Positions 18,252 to 26,359 of a DNA stretch of 44,003 nt are shown here, piece after piece. The stretch covers positions 1 through 44,003 of the forward strand of contig NW_001914995.1 of assembly GCF_000208925.1 (NCBI RefSeq). Direction: 5' to 3'. Numbering within the stretch: the first letter of the stretch is position 1; each line of letters opens with the position of its first letter. The position numbers and the translations under genes were made by a program. The notes beneath the pieces are model-generated. The model worked only from the letters and a program-made list of their open reading frames with translations, had not been told where the DNA came from and made no database searches. The stretch comes from Entamoeba histolytica HM-1:IMSS (Eukaryota; Evosea; Mastigamoebida; Endamoebidae).

Positions 18252-19727
18252 ATGAACTTTGTTTTGTTTCTTTTCATTATATCTACTTGTTTAGCATCTT
18301 CACAATTGGAAGTTAAAATATTACCAAATGGTAATGTACTTCATCATCTTCAATTTAAATGGAAACACTATCAACAAGGAATATTAAACTATCCTGATGG
18401 AGATGATTTGCCTGCAACATATTATCTGAACAAACACTATAATGTCTCTATCAGTGAAGTGGTTATGACTCGTGGAAATTGGAAAACTCAATATGGTAAA
18501 GCACCTTATGCTCTTTCAAGTGGTTCTTTCATAGCTCTTCAAGCACCATCTGATTTAAATACAAAAGAATATTATTTAGCACTTTCAACATTACTTCAAA
18601 ATGTTGCTTATCAAGGGTTATCGGTTCAACCAACTAATGTTCACAACTTAATCCATAAAATGAATGTAACCCATTATATTTCTGCACCTTCAGATTGGAG
18701 TTGTCTCGAAAATGTTATTAGGATTAAATCATTAATCCCTAAAATGGACCATTCTGAACTTCTCAATAGTGAAATTTTAAAAAGTGAATTATACTCCTTC
18801 AAAGTCAGACAATCACCAGATGAATTTATTGCAGATATTTTATTAGTTAGAAAATCTTTTGATCATACTCACAACATCTTTGATGTATACAAAACACATT
18901 GTACTGGTACTGTTTTGGTTGATGGGTTTGTTGGTTTAACTGTTAATGGTAAACCAATTACAACTCCTCAAACATTTGATTGTAAAAAAAATCTTACTCT
19001 TTCGTGGAATGACTCTAATCAAGACTCAGTAAGTTCTATTAACTCTCGTTATTACTATGTTTCTAAACCTTCACCAGACTCAATTAGTGATGGTACTCTA
19101 CGTTATGAATTGGTAAATAAAGAAAAAACTTCACTAACCGCTTCATTAGTTATTTCAATTCCAAATTTCCTCAATCCAAAGAAGTTAAAATGTTTTATTA
19201 ATCATAAGACTGTGCCTTGTCACTCTGTTCTTCCTCACAAAGCTACTCAAAAATCTAGTGCTGTAAGTATTCCAATTAAAATTCAAATACCATCACTTTC
19301 AACATTGAATATTGAGGTAGATGTGTCTTATGTCTTCCAACATAGATCATTACATTCTCAAGAACCTCAACGTGGATGGGATGTTCCATCTGTTGAATGT
19401 ATATTATCAACACAAGAAATTATCATAAGTAACAACTTGTTAGTAGGACTTCCAGCTCCTGATTTCTCTATGCCATATAATGTGTTAGCGTTATCATTAG
19501 CAATTTTTGCTCTAGGAATTGGCAATTCAATAGATATTGTCATTCAAAAAAGAAATTATTTATTAGAAAATCAAGTAAAATCCAACCTTCCAACCATTCT
19601 GTTAGTTTTAAGGTCCATCTATTATACTCTTAAAAACAAAAAGAAAGAGTCTCATCAAGAGGAACAAGAAATAAATGAAAATTCCCAACCAAAAGATACA
19701 AATGAAAAACAAATCAAAACCGATTAA
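18252..19727 (+). CDS. PIGT: GPI transamidase subunit PIG-T (Gpi16)
   Basis: 491 aa. It is a subunit of the ER GPI-transamidase complex that replaces C-terminal signals of proteins with a preassembled GPI anchor. The signal peptide is MNFVLFLFIISTCLAS. The N-terminal lumenal domain contains VSISEVVMTRGNWKTQYGK, matching the conserved PIG-T LTRGRW..WG region. Further on come GWDVPS and LPAPDFSMPYNV (about 399-410), nearly invariant in PIG-T. A membrane helix and a Lys/Glu-rich cytosolic tail follow. Length is slightly below human PIG-T (578) and yeast Gpi16 (610). Conserved cysteines for the PIG-K disulphide are plausible but not located with certainty. Functional context: the predicted GPI-anchored ORF at 1714 would be a substrate type. 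Confidence 0.92.
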   Translation: MNFVLFLFIISTCLASSQLEVKILPNGNVLHHLQFKWKHYQQGILNYPDGDDLPATYYLNKHYNVSISEVVMTRGNWKTQYGKAPYALSSGSFIALQAPSDLNTKEYYLALSTLLQNVAYQGLSVQPTNVHNLIHKMNVTHYISAPSDWSCLENVIRIKSLIPKMDHSELLNSEILKSELYSFKVRQSPDEFIADILLVRKSFDHTHNIFDVYKTHCTGTVLVDGFVGLTVNGKPITTPQTFDCKKNLTLSWNDSNQDSVSSINSRYYYVSKPSPDSISDGTLRYELVNKEKTSLTASLVISIPNFLNPKKLKCFINHKTVPCHSVLPHKATQKSSAVSIPIKIQIPSLSTLNIEVDVSYVFQHRSLHSQEPQRGWDVPSVECILSTQEIIISNNLLVGLPAPDFSMPYNVLALSLAIFALGIGNSIDIVIQKRNYLLENQVKSNLPTILLVLRSIYYTLKNKKKESHQEEQEINENSQPKDTNEKQIKTD

Positions 19728-19778
19728 ATTAAGTAAATTCTTTTTCACTAAGAAAATTCATGCATTCTTTTAGAGGAT

Positions 19779-20681
19779 TTAATAAATAGAATGAAGATAG
19801 AGGAAAAGACATCCACAAATAATACCAGAAATTGAAGATGTTATAAAGTTAATAGCTGAATTACTTAAAACATCAACCCCAGAAATTCTTATTACATTAT
19901 CTCCAGATTTACGTACAACACACTTTCGTTTTTCATCCCAACCAGAGTATTGTAGTGTTCCTCCAAGAATACTATCTAACAAATTTCCTAATACTCCACT
20001 AATCGTAATAGAAGAAGAAACTAATACAAAGAGAGTTATGTCAAATGGACAATTCATCAAAAATACCAATCCTCCAAGCAATCCAATCAAGAGCGATCCA
20101 CCAAACCCAGAAATAAGTCCAAGAGAACTTACACCACCGTTAGTACCAGCTGGAACTTGTTTGAATGTAATGATATGAAATGGTTGTGTTTTACTCAAAA
20201 TCCCAACTTCAGAAGACCATGTATCTCCATTGGTACAAGAATAAAATCCAGGAATAATTCCATACAAGAAAATTTGAAATGAAGATAATCCAAAACATGC
20301 ACTAGCTCCATTTTGTGCACCAGTAAGTAATAGCATAATACAACTTAGTGTAGCAAGTAAACTATTACATAAAACTTGAATTGATGATCTTTTTGATTCT
20401 TCACAAATAAGTGAATGTTCATTTTAAATCTAATTGATTAACCATAACAAACCCTCAACATACTTTTCTTCTAACATTCTTTTCTTATTCATTCCAACTT
20501 TGGTTAAAATGGATGAAGTAATGAAAAATGCCATAATATACAATGCTGGAGATATGCCAGTGCTTAAATGGATGAGTCCAGTAATTCCAGCAACTATAGC
20601 ACCATCAAGAGTTAAAGAACCTTTTATCACTGCCAAAAAAGGAATAAGAATAGAAAGAGTCAAATTAATAAAGAAACTCAT
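19779..20681 (-). CDS. TMEM19/DUF92 family membrane protein (two exons)
   Basis: Exon 1 is 20681-20453 and exon 2 is 20398-19779, joined across a 54-nt intron to give 282 aa. The joined sequence reads KYVEGESKRSSIQVLCNSLL. This matches the conserved DUF92/TMEM19 segment (YxEGxxRxxxQVLCNG), and neither exon alone contains it whole. About seven hydrophobic helices are present, with Gly-rich segments (GGVSSLGLISGFGGSLLIGLLGG) and SSEVGIL. The family includes plant VTE6, a phytyl-phosphate kinase, and human TMEM19, so a polyprenyl-phosphate kinase-like role in a membrane is possible but unproven. It ends 51 bases from the PIG-T stop (convergent). Confidence 0.85.
20399..20452 (-). other. 54-nt spliceosomal intron in the TMEM19-like gene
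   Basis: The donor is GTTTGT, the Entamoeba consensus. The acceptor is GTGAAG, ending AAG rather than the usual TAG. A TAG inside (after CAATT) would run into a stop if used. Only the AAG acceptor restores the conserved protein motif. Confidence 0.8.
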
Positions 20682-20809
20682 ATTTATTTTCTTAGTTTCT
20701 AGACAGTTGTTTGTTCATAATTTTTGTTAAATAAAACTAAAAAAGAGGAAATAGTAAAAATAAATAGCAAAAGATATTAATAAACAAAAATAAGAAAAGA
20801 ATCAAAAAG

Positions 20810-20817
20810 AATGAACT
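20810..20817 (+). promoter_or_regulatory. Consensus GAAC box (AATGAACT)
   Basis: This is an exact AATGAACT, the described Entamoeba GAAC-element consensus, 21 bases upstream of the NHP2 ATG. Confidence 0.6.
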
Positions 20818-20838
20818 AAAAAACACAAAACCCTTCAA

Positions 20839-21258
20839 ATGTCATCAAGTGAAAGTAATGATAACCACATTCATTTACTCCCAATTGCTACACCATTAGC
20901 AAGTGATAATGTAGAAAAAAGACTTCATAAACTTATTAAGAAAGCTGTTGAAACTAAATGTATTAAACGAGGAATTAAAGATACAATGAAAACTGTTAAA
21001 AAAGAGAAGGATGCAGAAAAAATGAAAAATTGGTTATGTGTTCTTGCTGGAGACGTTACTCCACTTGATATTATTTCACATATTCCTAGTTATATGAAAG
21101 AAAAAGGAATTGCTTATATTTATGTTAAAACAAGAGAAGCACTTGGAAAAGTTGCAGGATCAACTCATCCAACCACATGTGTTCTTCTTACTTGTGATTC
21201 AGACAGTCCATGTTTTGATTCTTGCCAAAAATTAATTAAAAAGATTAAAAATGAATGA
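20839..21258 (+). CDS. NHP2: H/ACA snoRNP protein NHP2 (L7Ae family)
   Basis: 139 aa, the normal size for NHP2 (about 150). It is a kink-turn/loop RNA-binding protein of H/ACA snoRNPs, which guide pseudouridylation and rRNA processing in the nucleolus. Signatures are PIATPLAS at the N-terminus, RGIKDTMK (about 53-60), VLAGDVTPLDIISHIPSYMKE (about 76-96) and YIYVKTREALGKVAG. The VTP(L/I)D(I/V)ISHIP stretch is diagnostic for NHP2 against L7Ae, SNU13 or L30. The L7Ae RGxxE helix is changed to RGIKD. The basic C-terminus is LIKKIKNE. It is convergent with the Spp2-like gene, with 57 bases between stops. Confidence 0.92.
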   Translation: MSSSESNDNHIHLLPIATPLASDNVEKRLHKLIKKAVETKCIKRGIKDTMKTVKKEKDAEKMKNWLCVLAGDVTPLDIISHIPSYMKEKGIAYIYVKTREALGKVAGSTHPTTCVLLTCDSDSPCFDSCQKLIKKIKNE

Positions 21259-21315
21259 ATAATTTAATAATTCTTTAAATATCATAATGTTAACTTTGAT
21301 ATTATTTATTTCATT

Positions 21316-21750
21316 TTATTCTTTCCATCCCATTCCTTTTAACATTGCTATTCCAAAATTTTCTATTGGAATTTTATCATATTCTTCAACACTAACTTCT
21401 GATGGTAATGAACTATATCTTTCGGTAAAAGTTATTGATGGGGAATGATTGTATTGATTTTGTTTTTCTTTCATTTGTTCTAAAACTGATTTACCATTAA
21501 CAGAAGGAGGAAGAGGAATAGGACTAATAGTTTTATTTAGTTTAGGTGGTGTTAATTCATCTTTTCTAAAAGAAATGAAACAATCCTTTTATTAAATAGT
21601 TTTTTTTATAAATAAGAGAAAAGCAAACTGAATATTTTTAATTGGTTTTGAATATATTTCTCTTTTTTGTTGAGAAGTGTCTTCTTCATTTGTAAAACAA
21701 GATGTTTTTTTTGTTTTTTTCTTTATACAAACATTAATTTTATTACTCAT
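21316..21750 (-). CDS. Spp2/GPKOW-like splicing factor, short G-patch (two exons)
   Basis: Exon 1 is 21750-21629 and exon 2 is 21565-21316, joined over a 63-nt intron into 123 aa. The distinctive part is YDKIPIENFGIAMLKGMGWK at the C-terminus. It matches the (V/I)P(V/I)xxFGxAMLxGMGW core of the Spp2/GPKOW G-patch, which binds and activates the DEAH helicase Prp2 in the spliceosome. Residues 1-41 are basic and polar. The middle is Pro-rich (ELTPPKLNKTISPIPLPPSV). The protein stops at GMGWKE, so the Gly-rich second half of a normal G-patch is missing. No downstream exon is apparent before the NHP2 end. An AAAGAACTTA box 20 bases upstream of the ATG supports the start. Yeast Spp2 is also short (about 185 aa). 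Confidence 0.75.
21566..21628 (-). other. 63-nt spliceosomal intron in the Spp2-like gene
   Basis: The donor is GTTTGC and the acceptor is TTTTAG with a pyrimidine-rich run before it. Removal keeps frame (split codon CA|A). Without splicing the first frame ends at a TAA inside the intron. Confidence 0.8.
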
Positions 21751-21770
21751 TTAAATGTTGTTAATCAAAT

Positions 21771-21780
21771 TAAGTTCTTT
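21771..21780 (-). promoter_or_regulatory. GAAC-type promoter element of the Spp2-like gene
   Basis: On the minus strand this reads AAAGAACTTA, 20 bases before the ATG at 21750. Position and sequence match the element before several other genes here. Confidence 0.55.
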
Positions 21781-22300
21781 TATTTCATTTTTTATTTTTG
21801 TTTGAAAAAGAGTTTGTAAAGAACATTAGAAAAGTAAAAGTGTTTGTTTATTGCTTTAATCTTTATATAATCTTTATAATTATTATTAGCACTCTGTAAA
21901 ATAAAAATACCTGTTTGGTTATAAACTGTCAGATTATGAACTTTATTTGATTAAAAGAATTTGATTAATGATAGTACTTTTTTAAGTAAATTTAATTGAA
22001 ACAATAGTAAATCATTATATAAAACATTATAATAAAACTATTATTTAATTAAAGGAAAATGACTCAGTAATAATGTTTTATTATAAGAATAACAATTACC
22101 TTATATATTTAATATACTATTTAATACAACAAATGAAGAGTTTTTACTATAACCAAGAGAATTAATATTATAAACAAAAAAATGAAAGTTTTTATTTTAA
22201 GTAATTTATTTTTTGTGAAGAAAATATGAAGTATTTATTCAAAAAAAACTATAAAAATTGAGTGATTTAAAGAAGAAACGAATAAAATGGTATATAAAAC
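21781..22300. other. Non-coding spacer, divergent Spp2-like / Rab
   Basis: About 520 A/T-rich bases without a credible gene. The only structure noted is a 12-bp inverted repeat, ATAAAACATTAT (22019-22030) and ATAATGTTTTAT (22070-22081), enclosing 39 bases. The AAAGAACT at 22301 marks the Rab promoter. Confidence 0.6.
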
Positions 22301-22308
22301 AAAGAACT
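22301..22308 (+). promoter_or_regulatory. GAAC-type promoter element of the Rab gene
   Basis: AAAGAACT is followed by an A/G-rich run to the ATG 52 bases downstream. The distance is longer than for the other genes. Confidence 0.4.
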
Positions 22309-22360
22309 AAAAAAGAAAAAAAAAACAAAAAAGAAATAGATTAGTAGATTAAACAGAAAT

Positions 22361-22975
22361 ATGACAGAAAGAATAACCCTTAAAATTATCGTTCTTGGAG
22401 ATTCATTTGTTGGAAAGACATCATTAATTAATCAGTTTGTTAATAGGAAATATTCTAGTGAATATAAATCAACAATTGGAGTTGATTTATCAACTAAAGT
22501 AATATCAATTAAAGATCAATTAGTATCTTTACAAATATGGGACCCAAGTGGAACTGAACGATTTCGATGTATTAGTGAAAGTTTTTTTAGAGGAACTGAT
22601 GGGTGTGTATTAGTTTGTTCCGTGACATCAATAGAATCATTTAATAGTTTTGAAAGTTGGATGAGTGATATAATAAATCATATTGGATATAATGTTCCAT
22701 TTGTTGCAGTAGCAAATAAAAGTGATTTAGATCCAATAGAATGGCAAGTAACATCAAATAGATTAGACACATGGTGTAAAAAGAAAAATATTCCATCATT
22801 TTTTGTAAGTGCAAAAGATGCGTCAAATGTTGAAAATGCATTTATTAGATTAAGTGAAGATGTTTTAATTAATAATTCTACCAAACAAAGTACAGTTGAA
22901 ATTACTCAAATTAATTTAAATCAAATTAAACAAAATAGTCAAAATTCACCGAATCAAAAAGACTCATGTTGTTAG
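22361..22975 (+). CDS. Rab family small GTPase with altered switch II
   Basis: 204 aa. It is a membrane-trafficking GTPase anchored by prenylation of the C-terminal CC (203-204). G1 is GDSFVGKTS (13-21). G2 is Thr38 in STIGVDL (37-43). G4 is NKSD (119-122) and G5 is SAK (150-152). G3 is WDPSGTERF (60-68) where Rabs have WDTAGQERF. The catalytic Gln is Thr65, and Thr-Ala are replaced by Pro-Ser. Loss of this Gln predicts very low intrinsic and GAP-stimulated hydrolysis. Overall similarity seems closest to the Rab7/Rab-like group, but the large number of Entamoeba Rabs makes a subtype call unsafe. The Ser/Asn/Gln-rich hypervariable tail spans about 170-200. Confidence 0.9.
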   Translation: MTERITLKIIVLGDSFVGKTSLINQFVNRKYSSEYKSTIGVDLSTKVISIKDQLVSLQIWDPSGTERFRCISESFFRGTDGCVLVCSVTSIESFNSFESWMSDIINHIGYNVPFVAVANKSDLDPIEWQVTSNRLDTWCKKKNIPSFFVSAKDASNVENAFIRLSEDVLINNSTKQSTVEITQINLNQIKQNSQNSPNQKDSCC

Positions 22976-23138
22976 TTATATAAATATTATATATCAATTA
23001 AAATTAAATACATTTTAATATTTAGAAGTACATTTAATTGATTCATATTTACAACTTAAATCAATACGTTATTTTATTTTGAATTACCCCTTTTGTTGGG
23101 AATGAATAAAAGTATTAAAAACTTAATTATTATTTAGT

Positions 23139-24086
23139 TTAAAAGATATCCATAAAGTAATCTAAACCTTGTCCTAATTCCCAAATACCAATACTAAAGT
23201 TATTTTTTATTGCATAATTTATTCTCACTTTAATATATTCTAATGTTGGATAATCAATTATACAATCTTGTGCAATAAATGTATGTTCTTTTGCAGGTTC
23301 ATTCCATTTAAATGGTCCAGTTGATAGTTTAACCCAATTGTAATATGTTTTTCTATCAACAACAACTGGTTGTTTATTTTTACAATGAGCATAACCATAA
23401 AAATTAATTCCAATAGCAAATTGTGGACCTTTAGCTTTGATGTATTTCATTGAAGAATCAATAAAAGATATTGGAGAGTTATAAATTCCTCCTCTATAAA
23501 AATAATCATATGTCATTACAACATATAATTCAATATATTTTTTTGTTAATTCTATTTCATGTTCAGTGAAAATAAACATCGGTGGAATTGCAATAACAAT
23601 TTTAAACTTTTTTAACTCTTCAAGCATTGATACTAATTGTTTCCCCATTTCTTTTTTATAATATTGGTATAAAGTATATATACCATCAATCATTATTCCA
23701 TTACAAATTGATGAATGTTTTATACAATGTTCTTTGATTAATTTTCCAACATTTTTAAGATCACCTGTAATACTATTAAATGTATATCGGGGATATCCAA
23801 CAATTTGTAATTCATCTTCTCCAATAATTTCATTTTTTCCATTATAACTTTGAATAGTAAAAAGAACTGGTGAAACAATATCAATTTTATGTTTATTTTT
23901 TTCAAGTAAATTAAGTCCATACAAATTCCATGGAGTAATATAAGTTAGTAATGTTCCATTAAATTGCTTTGGAGAATATTCACTAGTTCTATATTTTAAA
24001 ACATCTTCTTTAGTTAAGTTTTGTTTCATTAATGGATGAAGAGAATTAACATATTGAATTAAAAATAAGAAGATGATACACCACAT
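23139..24086 (-). CDS. Secreted GH18-fold protein, CHID1 (SI-CLP)-like
   Basis: 315 aa from the ATG at 24086. Upstream codons in frame contain no ATG, only a TTG. The signal peptide is MWCIIFLFLIQYVNS. The domain matches chitinase-domain-containing protein 1: LLTYITPWNLYGLNL, KIDIVSPVLFTIQ, YVVMTYDYFYRGG (the TIM-barrel beta-6 MTYD motif) and GIWELGQGLDYF at the end. In GH18 enzymes the beta-4 strand carries DGxDxDxE. Here the equivalent GIMIDGIYTLYQ lacks the catalytic Glu, so it is probably a carbohydrate-binding or non-hydrolytic lectin-like protein. Entamoeba cysts have chitin walls, which makes a GH18-fold secreted protein of interest. It is divergent from the two-exon gene at 24183. Confidence 0.82.
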   Translation of the reverse strand: MWCIIFLFLIQYVNSLHPLMKQNLTKEDVLKYRTSEYSPKQFNGTLLTYITPWNLYGLNLLEKNKHKIDIVSPVLFTIQSYNGKNEIIGEDELQIVGYPRYTFNSITGDLKNVGKLIKEHCIKHSSICNGIMIDGIYTLYQYYKKEMGKQLVSMLEELKKFKIVIAIPPMFIFTEHEIELTKKYIELYVVMTYDYFYRGGIYNSPISFIDSSMKYIKAKGPQFAIGINFYGYAHCKNKQPVVVDRKTYYNWVKLSTGPFKWNEPAKEHTFIAQDCIIDYPTLEYIKVRINYAIKNNFSIGIWELGQGLDYFMDIF

Positions 24087-24156
24087 TGTTTGGAAATTCA
24101 ACTGAACCAAAAAGAATGGAATTTAATAAAGAATTTTTGAAAAGAAAAAAGAAAGA

Positions 24157-24164
24157 AATGAACT
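24157..24164 (+). promoter_or_regulatory. Consensus GAAC box (AATGAACT)
   Basis: Exact AATGAACT 18 bases before the ATG at 24183. It supports that start codon. Confidence 0.55.
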
Positions 24165-24182
24165 AAAATTAAAATTAATAAA

Positions 24183-24776
24183 ATGGCTACTATTATTCAA
24201 CAATCAATTGAAAAGCATATTATTATTATTGGTGAATGTCAATCAAATACTTGTCTTTATATAAATAATATAAAATGGGAAATTGATAATGAAATTAATT
24301 ATGAATTATTACAACGATTAGCATTATCACTTCATTCATTTTCTAAAAGTTTTGTAAAAGAAGGAAATCAACCATCATTTCATAAATTAACATTATCAAA
24401 AAGATCTATAATATCAAGAAGAGGAAAAACAGTAGAAGTATTAGAGGATTTATATTCTGCACAAATAGAACATTATATTATTGTAGTATTAACCTCACAT
24501 TCTGTTGTTTGTTATTGAATATAAAATAAAGAAAAAAAAATAATACAAATAATAATAATTAATATTCATTAATTATAGGATGATTATACTTTAAAAGAGT
24601 CTATTGAAAAAGAATTATCTATCTTCATTCAAAAGAATAAAGATCTTTTAATTCAATTACAACCAAAATTTGATGAATATTCTAAGTCACAAATACAAGC
24701 AAATATGGATCAAACAAAAATGATAGAAGAATTTCTTCCATTATTTAAATCTTATTCATTATCTGTGTTAATCTAA
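24183..24776 (+). CDS. Two-exon gene, function unknown
   Basis: Exon 1 is 24183-24506 and exon 2 is 24579-24776, joined over a 72-nt intron (phase 0) to give 173 aa. Joined at ...LTSHSV / DDYTLKESIEKEL, the frame is continuous. Without splicing the first exon stops at a TGA inside the intron. The N-terminal ~110 residues alternate beta and alpha elements (KHIIIIGECQSNTCLYINN, EHYIIVVLTSHS), compatible with a small longin- or roadblock-like alpha/beta fold. The C-terminal ~60 residues are an amphipathic helix region (ESIEKELSIFIQKNKDLL). There is no signal peptide or membrane segment. I do not recognise the family. Confidence 0.7.
24507..24578 (+). other. 72-nt spliceosomal intron
   Basis: The donor is GTTTGT and the acceptor is ATTATAG. 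The interior is A-rich with several stops. Splicing joins two phase-0 exons. Confidence 0.75.
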
Positions 24777-24832
24777 TTGATAAAGACAACCAAGTCTATT
24801 TTAAAATTACAATATACATAATAAGGTTTTTT

Positions 24833-25837
24833 TTAACAATAATATCCTTGAGCAAATGCTGAGTCTACATATTCTGATTGAGGATAATAATATAGTTCAT
24901 TAGAATAAATAAATGAATTTGGATTATAATTAATATTATTTATTTGATTTATATCAGGTGTATTAGAAGAAACTTGTTGTATTTGAGAATAATAATTCAT
25001 GACCATTTGTAATGGAAGAGCAATCGGTTGAAAATGACAAATATGAGTATTAATTGGAGTAGTAATAATTCTTTCTTGATTAAAGGAATTATCATTTATT
25101 GTTTCAAATGATTCTGATTTAATTGACATATCTTTTTTATCAGAAACATTTAAAATACTTTGTTCATTAACACTTTTAATAGTTTTAAGTTGTTTTTTAA
25201 TTTTAGGAGTATATGGAATTGAAATTGCTTTATTTAAAATTGAATCAAAAGAACAAGAAGGTATTATAATATCAAAGTCATTCAAAGATTCTTTAGTAAT
25301 AGTAACAATAGAACCAACAAGTTGTTCTCTTTCAGTTTTTTCAATAGATTCACCTAATTTACAAAGAAGTTCTTTAGTAAAAACAAATCCATCATATTCT
25401 AATTTTAATATTCTAATAAGACGTTCAGTACATTTAGACTTTTTACTTTTCTTTTCATCGAAAGTAAATCCAATAGAAGAAAGGATATATAAAAGTGCAT
25501 TATTTAATTGAGCTTCTCTTGATCGTTTTAATTGTTTTAAAGTCATAGAATTTTCTTTTAATGGAGTATAACCCAATTGTGATAATAAAAATTGTGAAAA
25601 ATATGCAATTTCTGCTTGATTTAAAACTTTTCCAGTTGGTCTATATTTTATTTCTTCAACAATTAACATTTTAATAGTATGAATAGTCTTTTTTGTTTTT
25701 TTTACTTGTGCATCAAATCCCATTTTAACTAGAAGATAAAGTAATCCATTATATACTAATGTCTCTTCATTTCTTGACATCCTTTTTCTTTCTCTTAGTA
25801 TTTCTTCATATTCAATTTTTTGTTCGGAATTACTCAT
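24833..25837 (-). CDS. Protein with a duplicated ~45-aa helical module, unknown
   Basis: 334 aa. Two internal copies of a module are visible. Copy 1 is residues 21-65 (LVYNGLLYLLVKMGFDAQ ... KKTKKT ... EEIKY) and copy 2 is residues 107-150 (LNNALLYILSSIGFTFDE ... KKSKKS ... KLEYD). Each starts with a hydrophobic LNxLLYxL helix, then GF and a Lys-rich KKxKK loop. A further helical extension (NQAEIAYFSQFLLSQLGY) follows copy 1. The C-terminal third is Asn/Gln/Tyr/Ser-rich and disordered. The pattern of basic helical modules plus a polar tail suggests a nucleic-acid-binding or transcription-related protein, which is inference only. No known domain is recognised. The neighbouring two-exon gene converges on it. 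Confidence 0.7.
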   Translation of the reverse strand: MSNSEQKIEYEEILRERKRMSRNEETLVYNGLLYLLVKMGFDAQVKKTKKTIHTIKMLIVEEIKYRPTGKVLNQAEIAYFSQFLLSQLGYTPLKENSMTLKQLKRSREAQLNNALLYILSSIGFTFDEKKSKKSKCTERLIRILKLEYDGFVFTKELLCKLGESIEKTEREQLVGSIVTITKESLNDFDIIIPSCSFDSILNKAISIPYTPKIKKQLKTIKSVNEQSILNVSDKKDMSIKSESFETINDNSFNQERIITTPINTHICHFQPIALPLQMVMNYYSQIQQVSSNTPDINQINNINYNPNSFIYSNELYYYPQSEYVDSAFAQGYYC

Positions 25838-26359
25838 TTCACACTTTCTTTACTGTTTTATATTAGTTTAAACCCTTCTTTTTATACTGGTCCTTTTTTT
25901 TTAATTTTAATTGTCCCTGATTGAACATTATTTCATTCTTTCTCTTTGTATCTTTCATTTGATTGGTTCTTTCTTTTTAGGGGTTAAGTTACTTTAATTT
26001 TAAGTTCTTCTTATAATCTTAAATATAAATTGAATAAAGATGCACTTTCTATTTATTTCTTTGTACATTACTTCGTTTTTCTTCTTTTCCATTCATTTTG
26101 TTATTTATCAGTTTTTTTAGTTTCGTTATTTTTAGATTATTTTCATAAATTTATCAATCCCGAAGTGTTTCATATTTATTTTGATTGTAAAAATAAAGAG
26201 TATCAATCCGTTAGAACTAAGAAATGAAATATTTTATTTTTTATTATTATTTAATAATAAATAAATTTTTTAGAATAATTTTTATACAAAAGAGATAACA
26301 TAAAAAAAAACATCAATTTTATGTTATATATTACAAAATTATATTAATATAATAGTTAA
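25838..26359. other. Non-coding spacer
   Basis: A/T-rich DNA between two minus-strand genes. An open frame at 26030-26227 (plus) begins with TTG, has no ATG near its start and encodes a Phe/Tyr-rich low-complexity string, so it is not called as a gene. The interval should hold the promoter of the 24833-25837 gene at its left end. Confidence 0.6.

Noticed and set aside
20434..20730. 98-codon plus-strand frame
   Set aside because: It is the antisense shadow of exon 1 of the TMEM19-like gene, which is supported by conserved motifs.
24087..24110. N-terminal extension of the CHID1-like protein
   Set aside because: The extension starts at TTG, not ATG. The ATG at 24086 begins a clean signal peptide.
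26030..26227. 65-codon plus-strand frame
   Set aside because: It begins with TTG, encodes a Phe/Tyr/Leu-rich string in T-rich spacer and has no recognisable features.
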